Assembly (NCBI GenBank): GCA_021775195.1
Contig: JAJFIG010000527.1
Location: 1 to 6,105, forward strand
Source: Rhodospirillales bacterium
Lineage (GTDB): Bacteria; Pseudomonadota; Alphaproteobacteria; Rhodospirillales; 2-02-FULL-58-16
Reading direction: 5' to 3'
DNA: 6,105 nt
Shown: positions 1-5,535 of the stretch, one piece after another
How positions within the stretch are numbered: position 1 is the stretch's first letter
Layout of the letters: every line of letters begins with the position of its first letter
Position numbers and translations under genes: made by a program
The notes under the pieces: model-generated
The model's input: the letters and a program-made list of their open reading frames with translations, nothing else
Database searches by the model: none
What the model was told of the DNA's origin: nothing

Positions 1-564
1 GTCCTGATGGCGACGCCGTGGGATTTCCACGCCATCGACGCCGGCCGTTCGCGGCTGTTCCAGGCCCTGGCGCCGCAACTGGTGACCCTGGCGGAACCCA
101 TGGGCCTGCTCCCCGTCGACGTGCTGCAGGCGATCTTCGCCAGTCTCGATCCCTACCAGACGGAGCGCAAGTTCCGGCGCTTCGCCGACCTCGACCCCGG
201 TTCCGATCACGCCCGCCATTTCGTCGCCCTCGAGGACTGGCTCAACGACGGCGTGCCCCTGGCCGCGCCCGTCGTCCGCGAATGCCTGATCGGCTGGTAC
301 GTCGAGAACCAGCCCGCCCTCGGCGCCTGGCGCGTCGCCGGCCGCCCGGTACAGCCGGCGGACCTGGCGCTTCCTTCCCTGGTGATCATTCCTGAGCACG
401 ATTACATCGTGCCGCCGGCGTCCGCCCGCCCCCTCGCCGATGCCCTGCACGGGGCCGACCAATGGACCTTGTCCGCCGGCCACATCGGCATGGTCGTCGG
501 TGGCCGGGCGGCCCGGAAATTATACGCGCCCCTGGCCCGCTGGCTGGCGGCGACCGTGACCTAG
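1..564 (+). CDS. phaC: PhaC-like polyhydroxyalkanoate synthase, C-terminal part (5' end outside window)
   Basis: This is the C-terminal part of an alpha/beta hydrolase that most resembles the PHA synthase catalytic subunit, which polymerises (R)-3-hydroxyacyl-CoA on granule surfaces. The frame is open from base 1, so the ATG at 7 is probably internal; 185 residues are visible from it. Numbering from that Met, ATPWDFHA opens the fragment, and FVALEDWLNDGVPLA (72-86) resembles the region before the catalytic Asp in class III PhaC proteins. EHDYIVPP contains the likely catalytic Asp132, and SAGHIGMVVGGR the catalytic His159. The nucleophile (Cys in true synthases) lies upstream and cannot be checked. 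A stop at 562-564 ends the gene 124 bp before phaA. The pha neighbours support the call. A depolymerase or another alpha/beta hydrolase is less likely, because the C-terminal half matches the PhaC pattern better. Class and full length cannot be decided from the visible part. Confidence 0.75.
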   Translation, partial: VLMATPWDFHAIDAGRSRLFQALAPQLVTLAEPMGLLPVDVLQAIFASLDPYQTERKFRRFADLDPGSDHARHFVALEDWLNDGVPLAAPVVRECLIGWYVENQPALGAWRVAGRPVQPADLALPSLVIIPEHDYIVPPASARPLADALHGADQWTLSAGHIGMVVGGRAARKLYAPLARWLAATVT

Positions 565-574
565 AGAGTTTTTG

Positions 575-587
575 TTGCAGTGCAGCA
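575..587. promoter_or_regulatory. Candidate PhaR operator upstream of phaA
   Basis: The site reads TTGCAGTGCAGCA and contains the symmetric core TGCAGTGCA (576-584). More TGC steps follow at 591-597. PhaR, the alphaproteobacterial PHA-responsive repressor studied in Paracoccus and Rhodobacter, is known to bind TGC-rich sequences with CTGC/GCAG half-sites near pha genes. The site lies just upstream of the best promoter-like hexamers in this gap, where a repressor could act. The match is by eye and no phaR gene is in the window. Confidence 0.45.
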
Positions 588-593
588 TTTTGC

Positions 594-622
594 TTGCGCG
601 CCGTCGCCGGGCGTTCTATATA
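594..622 (+). promoter_or_regulatory. Weak sigma-70-type promoter candidate for phaAB
   Basis: A -35-like TTGCGC (594-599) is followed after 17 bp by a -10-like TATATA (617-622). It is the only AT-rich hexamer with suitable spacing in the 124-bp gap before phaA. The -35 matches only the TTG of the consensus. The predicted start would fall near 630, leaving a leader of about 60 nt. The operator-like site at 575-587 lies directly upstream. Confidence 0.35.
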
Positions 623-688
623 CGGCGATAACGAACAACACGCGGCCCACAAGGGACCGGCAACACACACTCACGGAGGAGACACCCA

Positions 689-1864
<1,176 letters not shown>

Positions 1865-1867
1865 CAA

Positions 1868-1887
1868 CCGGGACCCCCGTGTTCCGG
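1868..1887 (+). other. Small hairpin between phaA and phaB
   Basis: CCGGGAC (1868-1874) can pair with GTTCCGG (1881-1887) across a 6-nt loop, giving 7 pairs with one G-U. No T-run follows, so it is not an intrinsic terminator. It starts 3 nt after the phaA stop and ends 19 nt before the phaB ribosome binding site, where it could stabilise the phaA transcript end. The function is inferred only from position. Confidence 0.3.
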
Positions 1888-1917
1888 TCTGGGCAACACT
1901 AAGGAAGGGAGGATCAA

Positions 1918-2640
1918 ATGGGGCGTGTAGCGCTGGTCACCGGCGGGACGCGTGGTATCGGTCGCGCCATCTGCGAGGCATTGAAGGATGCCGGATGCGA
2001 GGTGGGCGCCGTCTATCACGGCAACACCGAGAAGGCCAACAAGTTCCAGGAGGAAACGGGCATCAACGTATACCGGTGGGATGTCGGTGATTTCGCCGAA
2101 TGCCAGGCCGGTGTCTCAAAGGTCACCGAGGAACTGGGGCCGGTGGAGATTCTGATCAACAACGCCGGCATCACCCGTGACGGCACCCTGCAGCGGATGA
2201 CCTTCGAGCAATGGGACGCGGTCATTCAGACCAACCTGACCTCGTGCTTCAACATGAGCCGCTGCGTCATCGAATCCATGCGCGAGCGTGGTTTCGGGCG
2301 GATCATCAACGTCGGCTCCGTCAACGGCCAGGCCGGCCAATACGGCCAGGCCAACTACGCCGCCGCCAAGTCGGGCATCCACGGCTTCACCAAGGCCCTG
2401 GCCCAGGAAGGCGCCGGCAAGGGCATCACCGTCAATGCCATCGCCCCGGGCTACGTCGACACCGACATGGTCCGCGCCGTGCCCGAGAACGTACTCGAGA
2501 AGATCATCGCCAATATCCCCGTCCGCCGTCTCGGCCGGGCCGAGGACATCGCCCGCGGCGTGATCTTTCTCGCCGCCGACGAAGCCAGTTTCGTTACCGG
2601 CTCGACGTTGTCCATCAACGGCGGCCAGCACATGTACTGA
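1918..2640 (+). CDS. phaB: Acetoacetyl-CoA reductase (NADPH-dependent SDR)
   Basis: This cytosolic short-chain dehydrogenase reduces acetoacetyl-CoA to (R)-3-hydroxybutyryl-CoA, the monomer used by PHA synthase. It has 240 residues, typical of the family. The cofactor loop TGGTRGIG is at 8-15 and NNAG at 81-84. The catalytic tetrad is Asn106, Ser134, Tyr147 and Lys151 (YAAAK). GITRD (85-89) and the run GQYGQANY are PhaB hallmarks. Gln141, Gln144 and Tyr179 line up with the substrate-binding Q147, Q150 and Y185 of the Ralstonia enzyme, which separates it from FabG. The ATG at 1918 is preceded by a strong purine-rich site, AAGGAAGGGAGGA (1901-1913), 4 nt upstream. The gene is last in the phaAB unit and is followed within 65 bp by a strong terminator. 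Confidence 0.95.
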   Translation: MGRVALVTGGTRGIGRAICEALKDAGCEVGAVYHGNTEKANKFQEETGINVYRWDVGDFAECQAGVSKVTEELGPVEILINNAGITRDGTLQRMTFEQWDAVIQTNLTSCFNMSRCVIESMRERGFGRIINVGSVNGQAGQYGQANYAAAKSGIHGFTKALAQEGAGKGITVNAIAPGYVDTDMVRAVPENVLEKIIANIPVRRLGRAEDIARGVIFLAADEASFVTGSTLSINGGQHMY

Positions 2641-2670
2641 TCCGGCCCCGACCGGACGGTCAACGAAATC

Positions 2671-2705
2671 GCCCCCTTGCCCGAACCACGGCAAGGGGGC
2701 TTTTT
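2671..2705 (+). terminator. Rho-independent terminator of the phaAB unit
   Basis: GCCCCCTTGCC (2671-2681) pairs perfectly over 11 bp with GGCAAGGGGGC (2690-2700) across an 8-nt loop. TTTTT (2701-2705) follows directly. This is a textbook intrinsic terminator for plus-strand transcription, 30 nt after the phaB stop. A smaller 5-bp hairpin, TCCGG/CCGGA (2641-2656), lies between the stop codon and it. Confidence 0.95.
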
Positions 2706-2727
2706 CGTGTCCCACAATTACACTTGT

Positions 2728-2755
2728 CGTCCCCGGGCTTAACCCGGGCACCCAC
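2728..2755 (+). repeat. REP-like palindrome A (degenerate unit)
   Basis: The core is CCCGGG-CTTAA-CCCGGG (2732-2748), a 6-bp stem with a 5-nt loop. It is flanked by CGTC on the left and CACCCAC on the right. It has the same orientation and layout as unit B (2765-2796) but is shorter by a few bases and has TTAA in place of TTGA in the loop. It lies 23 bp after the terminator of phaB. Confidence 0.65.
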
Positions 2756-2764
2756 TCCCCCTTC

Positions 2765-2796
2765 CGTCATGCGCGGGCTTGACCCGCGTATCCACG
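2765..2796 (+). repeat. REP-like palindrome B, 32 bp
   Basis: The unit begins with CGTCAT, has a stem GCGCGGG (2771-2777) and CCCGCGT (2783-2789) around the loop CTTGA, and ends with ATCCACG. The GGGCTTGACCC core with CGTCAT and ATCCACG ends is a very common dispersed repeat form in alphaproteobacterial intergenic DNA. It forms an inverted pair with unit C, separated by 33 bp. Confidence 0.8.
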
Positions 2797-2829
2797 GCTT
2801 CAAGGTGACGAGCCGCCATCTGCCAAAGA

Positions 2830-2861
2830 CGTGGATTACCGGGTCAAGCCCGGTAATGACG
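2830..2861 (-). repeat. REP-like palindrome C, 32 bp, inverted relative to B
   Basis: Read on the plus strand, the unit begins with CGTGGAT and ends with ATGACG. Its stem TTACCGGG (2836-2843) and CCCGGTAA (2849-2856) surrounds the loop TCAAG. On the minus strand it has the same length, ends and loop as unit B. The outer stem base pairs differ from B but remain paired, so hairpin-forming ability is preserved in both. Confidence 0.8.
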
Positions 2862-2921
2862 AGCCTTAGCCGTATTAGCCGCGAGAAATCAAACCTGGAT
2901 TCCTTGACCGGACAACAGTGG

Positions 2922-2939
2922 GTCAAGCCCGGGCTTGAC
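2922..2939. repeat. Perfect 18-bp palindrome D, related to units A-C
   Basis: GTCAAGCCCGGGCTTGAC is a perfect two-fold palindrome. It looks like the left half of a C-type unit (GGGTCAAGCCC) joined to a B-type half (GGGCTTGAC) sharing the central CCCGGG. It lies between two convergent transcription units, phaAB and the minus-strand GST-cupin pair. No T-run on either side supports an intrinsic terminator. Confidence 0.65.
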
Positions 2940-3000
2940 GGTCTGGACGGCCCCGTTTTCCGCCCTCGTGTCCATCCGTGTTTTCTTGGCCCCGCGCCGG

Positions 3001-3426
3001 CTAATCCGGTGCCAGTTCGAAGCCTTGGAACTCGAAGGCCGGCGCCACCGTGCACCCGGCCAGGGTCCACGGACCCAGCGGCACCGCTGTCTGCCACACC
3101 CCCGCCGGGACCACCGCCTGCGGCCGTTCGCCGGCGGCCAGGTCCGGCCCCAAACGCAGGTTCCGGGTTTCGACCCGGTCATCCGAGAGCGTCAACTCCA
3201 GTGCCGCCCCGGCGTAGTGGTTCCAGACCTCCAGGGCGTCGACCCGGTGCCAGGCCGAGACCTCGCCCTTCCGCAGCAGGTAATAGATCGCCGTCGCCGC
3301 CCCGCGGCCGCCGTCCGCCGGCTGGTCGCAGAAGATTTCCCGGTAGTGGCCGCCCTCGGGATGGGGTTCGAGCCCCAGCAGGTCGATGATGGCCTCGGCA
3401 TCAAGGCCGGGGCCGGCCTCGATCAC
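3001..3426 (-). CDS. Cupin-fold protein of the DUF985 (cupin_5) family
   Basis: This is a 141-residue single-domain beta-barrel protein with no signal peptide or membrane segment, so probably cytosolic. The family pattern is complete: LGLEPHPEGGHYRE (17-30), TAIYYLL then GEVSAWHRVDALEVW (45-68, with the conserved His60 and Glu66), LRLGPDLAAGERPQAVVPAGVWQ (90-112) and GCTVAPAFEFQGFEL (124-138). The biochemical role of the family is unsettled and I do not assign a reaction. The start is GTG at 3426-3424, preceded by AAGGA 6 nt upstream. The GTG overlaps the TGA stop of the GST-like gene (GTGA, 3426-3423), so the two are likely co-transcribed and translationally coupled. This suggests a shared stress or detoxification role, but that is inference. 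Confidence 0.88.
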   Translation of the reverse strand: MIEAGPGLDAEAIIDLLGLEPHPEGGHYREIFCDQPADGGRGAATAIYYLLRKGEVSAWHRVDALEVWNHYAGAALELTLSDDRVETRNLRLGPDLAAGERPQAVVPAGVWQTAVPLGPWTLAGCTVAPAFEFQGFELAPD

Positions 3427-4031
3427 GCTGGTTCCTTGGGGAAGGTGGCGGTCATCGACGGGCGCTCCGAGAAGCCCTCGAACCAGTCGGCCAGGGCCGG
3501 CCGCGTCGCCCGCCAGTTGTCGTCGCCGAACCTGAGGTCGAACCAGCCCAGGGCGCAGCCGACGGCGATCTGTCCGATGGTCACCGTGTCGCCCCAGCCG
3601 TCCGCCATCCCGTCCAGGGAATCGAGGCCCCGGCCCATGACCGTCACCTGCCGCGCCACCCAGCCTGCCGAGCGTTCCGCTTCCGGGCGCCGGCTCTCGA
3701 GCAGCCGCGCGATGCCGGCGTCGAGGCAGCCGTCGCCCAGGGCCTGGAGCGTCAGCGCCCGCCAGCGTTCGCTCCCCGACGCCGGGATCAGCCGGGCGCC
3801 GTCGTGGAGGCTGTCCAGGTACTCGCAGATCACCGGCGAATCGTAAAGCGCCGCGCCGTCGTCGGTGATCAGCGCCGGCACCTTGCCCAGGGGATTGTCG
3901 GTGGCGATGTCGGTGTCCGGATCCCAGACGTTGGTGGGAACGCGCTCGATGCGCCCGTCGAGGCCGGTCTCGATGGCGGTGACCGTCACCTTGCGGACGT
4001 AGGGCGATGTCGGTGAGAAGCGGAGTTTCAT
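3423..4031 (-). CDS. Glutathione S-transferase family protein (YibF-like)
   Basis: The 202-residue cytosolic protein has the two-domain GST layout. The N-terminal thioredoxin-like domain (about 1-78) starts MKLRFSPTSPYVRKV and carries NPLGKVPAL (47-55, with the cis-Pro loop) and the glutathione-binding DSPVICEYLD (64-73). The helical C-terminal domain spans about 85-195 and includes TIGQIAVGCALGWFDLRF (151-168), a typical GST helix. The SP..SPYVRKV start and the overall length resemble the YibF-type branch. The substrate is unknown. The ATG at 4031-4029 is chosen because the conserved strand begins there; the open frame continues upstream to 4355, but that part is antisense to the methyltransferase gene and unlike any GST. 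Its ribosome binding site is weak (GGGAAA). It overlaps the downstream cupin start by 4 bp. Confidence 0.9.
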   Translation of the reverse strand: MKLRFSPTSPYVRKVTVTAIETGLDGRIERVPTNVWDPDTDIATDNPLGKVPALITDDGAALYDSPVICEYLDSLHDGARLIPASGSERWRALTLQALGDGCLDAGIARLLESRRPEAERSAGWVARQVTVMGRGLDSLDGMADGWGDTVTIGQIAVGCALGWFDLRFGDDNWRATRPALADWFEGFSERPSMTATFPKEPA

Positions 4032-4076
4032 GGCTGGTTTCCCGAATTTCCTGAGAACAATGGCGGCGCAGGGTAC

Positions 4077-4093
4077 CGCCACCGGTGGTGGCG
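4077..4093. promoter_or_regulatory. Inverted repeat in the divergent gap, possible operator
   Basis: CGCCACC (4077-4083) and GGTGGCG (4087-4093) form a perfect 7-bp inverted repeat around GGT. It contains the 10-bp palindrome CCACCGGTGG (4079-4088). It lies in the 108-bp gap between the divergent GST-like and methyltransferase genes, where a protein could control both. No regulator gene is nearby, so the role is speculative, and a GC-rich chance palindrome is possible. Confidence 0.3.
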
Positions 4094-4121
4094 CGCCAGG
4101 GGAGTTTCGCTGTCGCCCATA

Positions 4122-4130
4122 TGCTACACT
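4122..4130 (+). promoter_or_regulatory. Extended -10 element for a probably leaderless methyltransferase mRNA
   Basis: TGCTACACT combines the TGN extension with a -10-like TACACT (4125-4130), and the ATG begins only 9 nt after it. Transcription would then start within a few bases of the ATG. No Shine-Dalgarno-like purine run lies in the 30 bp before the ATG; the nearest, AGGGGAG, ends at 4104. No good -35 hexamer is visible. Confidence 0.5.
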
Positions 4131-4139
4131 CACGCCGCC

Positions 4140-4883
4140 ATGTGGACCGATGCCGTCGACCTTCGCGATTTCTACGCCACCACGCTGGGCGCCCAGGCCC
4201 GGCGTATGATTCGCCGTCGTATCCGCGCCATCTGGCCCGACACCAAGGGCCACAACGTCCTCGGCCTCGGTTACGCGACGCCCTTCCTCGGCCCCTTCCG
4301 CTCCGAGGCGGCGCGGGTGATGGCGGCCATGCCCGCCTCCCAGGGGGTCCTGCACTGGCCCGCCGAGGGCAACGGCCTGACCACCCTGGTGGAGGAGGAC
4401 GTGCTGCCCTTTGCCGATCTCTCCATGGACCGGGTGCTACTCGTCCACGCCCTCGAATCCGCCGAACAGATCCGCCCGATGATGCGCGAGGTTTGGCGGG
4501 TGCTGTCGGGCAGCGGCCGCCTGCTGGTGGTGGTCCCCAGCCGCAGCGGCCTGTGGTGCCGCTTCGAGCGCACGCCCTTCGGCCACGGCCTGCCCTACAC
4601 CCCGGGTCAGATCTCGCGGCTCTTGCGCGAGACCATGTTCACGCCGCTGGAAACCTACAGCGCCCTTTTCGTGCCGCCGACCCGTTCGCGCATGGTGCTG
4701 TCCTCGGCCCCGGCGTGGGAGGAAATCGGCCAGCGCTGGTTCCCCGCCTTCGCCGGCGTCATCGTCATCGAGGCGACCAAGCAGATCTATGCCGGCCACA
4801 CCCAGGTCGCGGCCCAGCGCCGCCGCCCCTACGTGCCGCTGCCCCAGCGCAATACGTCCTCACCCAACGCCCGCGGGCACTGA
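4140..4883 (+). CDS. Class I SAM-dependent methyltransferase, Methyltransf_11-like
   Basis: This is a 247-residue, probably cytosolic protein of unknown substrate. A basic N-terminal helix (RRMIRRRIR, 21-29) precedes the SAM domain. Motif I is degenerate: NVLGLGYATPFLGPF (39-53) has G-x-G-x-A rather than G-x-G-x-G. The acidic post-I region is EEDVLPFADLSMDRVLLVHALE (85-106), the pattern of the Methyltransf_11 family. MMREVWRVLSGSGRLLVVVPSRSGLW (114-139) gives the late strands. The last 20-30 residues are Arg/Pro-rich and look disordered. The start at 4140 fits the MWTD...LRDFYAT opening, which I recall from alphaproteobacterial homologues, and agrees with the leaderless promoter pattern. The gene is divergent from the GST-like gene and convergent with metW, so it is probably a single-gene unit. 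Confidence 0.85.
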   Translation: MWTDAVDLRDFYATTLGAQARRMIRRRIRAIWPDTKGHNVLGLGYATPFLGPFRSEAARVMAAMPASQGVLHWPAEGNGLTTLVEEDVLPFADLSMDRVLLVHALESAEQIRPMMREVWRVLSGSGRLLVVVPSRSGLWCRFERTPFGHGLPYTPGQISRLLRETMFTPLETYSALFVPPTRSRMVLSSAPAWEEIGQRWFPAFAGVIVIEATKQIYAGHTQVAAQRRRPYVPLPQRNTSSPNARGH

Positions 4884-4890
4884 GCCCAAA

Positions 4891-5535
4891 CTATTTGCTG
4901 AGCAGGAATACCGCCTGTTCGCCGAACAGGTTGGCGGAGAATGGCGACGACCCGATTCGCCTCGGCGTCCCGTTATGGTTCAGCGAGATGCTGCGCTCGA
5001 TTGTGACACCGATTTCATCACACACGACAACGAAGTCCTTGATTGTGCAGAAGTGGATGTTGGGCGTTTCGTACCACTGATAGGGCAGGGTCTCGCTCAC
5101 CGGCATGCGCCCCCGCCACCCCAGGTGCCAGCGCACCCGCCAATGGGCGAAGTTGGGGAACGAGACGATGGCGTGGCGGGCGATGCGCAGCATGTGTTCG
5201 AGCACCACTTTCGGCGAATGCATGGCCTGCAGGGTCTGGCTCAGGACGACGAAATCGAAGGCATCGTCGGGGTAATCCTTGAGGTCGGTGTCGGCGTCGC
5301 CCTGGATCACCGACAGGCCGGCGCTGACGCAATCCCGCACCCCGCCCGTGCTGAGCTCGATGCCGCGCCCGTCCACCTGTTTGAAGGCGGCCAGGTATTC
5401 GAGCAGGGCCCCATCGCCGCAGCCGACGTCGAGCACCCGCGCCCCCGGCTCGATCATGTCGGCGATGATCTGCAGGTCGACGCGGATGGCCTTGCGCTCG
5501 TGCGCTTCCTGGGCGGCTGCCGCTTCCGGAGTCAT
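4891..5535 (-). CDS. metW: Methionine biosynthesis protein MetW
   Basis: The 214-residue protein has a class I SAM-methyltransferase fold. [32 protein letters not shown] (18-49) includes motif I at 34-42. [12 protein letters not shown] (59-70) is followed by [30 protein letters not shown] (76-105) and the MetW hallmark [36 protein letters not shown] (126-161). MetW is the usual partner of MetX in methionine biosynthesis in Proteobacteria; its methyl acceptor is not established and it may act mainly by supporting MetX. The ATG at 5535-5533 overlaps the metX stop as ATGA, which fixes the start and indicates coupling. No strong Shine-Dalgarno is seen, as expected for reinitiation. The stop is 7 bp from the end of the convergent methyltransferase gene. 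Confidence 0.95.
   Translation of the reverse strand: MTPEAAAAQEAHERKAIRVDLQIIADMIEPGARVLDVGCGDGALLEYLAAFKQVDGRGIELSTGGVRDCVSAGLSVIQGDADTDLKDYPDDAFDFVVLSQTLQAMHSPKVVLEHMLRIARHAIVSFPNFAHWRVRWHLGWRGRMPVSETLPYQWYETPNIHFCTIKDFVVVCDEIGVTIERSISLNHNGTPRRIGSSPFSANLFGEQAVFLLSK
4914..4930. repeat. Perfect 8-bp inverted repeat inside the 3' end of metW
   Basis: CCTGTTCG and CGAACAGG flank a single base. Because metW and the methyltransferase gene converge with a 7-bp gap, this hairpin sits about 30 nt past the methyltransferase stop on the plus strand. It also encodes residues near the MetW C-terminus (LFGEQA region). No T-run follows in either direction. It may be chance, or may protect the 3' end of the plus-strand transcript. 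Confidence 0.35.

Larger units (their letters stand above)
2706..3000. other. Gene-free convergent intergenic region
   Basis: These 295 bp lie between the phaB terminator and the 3' end of the minus-strand cupin gene. The region holds the REP-like units A, B, C and D. Open frames crossing it on both strands run through the repeats, show no family resemblance and lack plausible starts. The 60 bp next to the cupin stop (2940-3000) show no clear terminator for the minus-strand unit. Confidence 0.75.

Noticed and set aside
2728..2939. CRISPR array
   Set aside because: The repeats are inverted palindromes of uneven spacing with different stems, not direct repeats with regular unique spacers, and no cas gene is present.
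2660..3097. Minus-strand 145-codon frame through the repeat cluster
   Set aside because: The translation largely reflects the repeats (GLDPVIHV, IRGSSPRMT, VKPGDD), as often wrongly annotated from REP-type sequence. It is not a gene.
2211..3389. Long plus-strand open frame running from phaB through the repeats into the cupin region
   Set aside because: The product is Arg/Pro-rich, crosses a terminator and REP repeats, and is out of frame with clear genes on both sides.
3423..4355. Longer 310-residue version of the GST-like protein
   Set aside because: The extra N-terminal part is antisense to the methyltransferase coding sequence and has no GST features. The conserved fold begins at the ATG at 4031.
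4085..5080. Plus-strand open frame of 331 codons overlapping the methyltransferase and metW
   Set aside because: It is an out-of-frame reading of the methyltransferase with Arg/Pro/Gly-rich composition and no family pattern.
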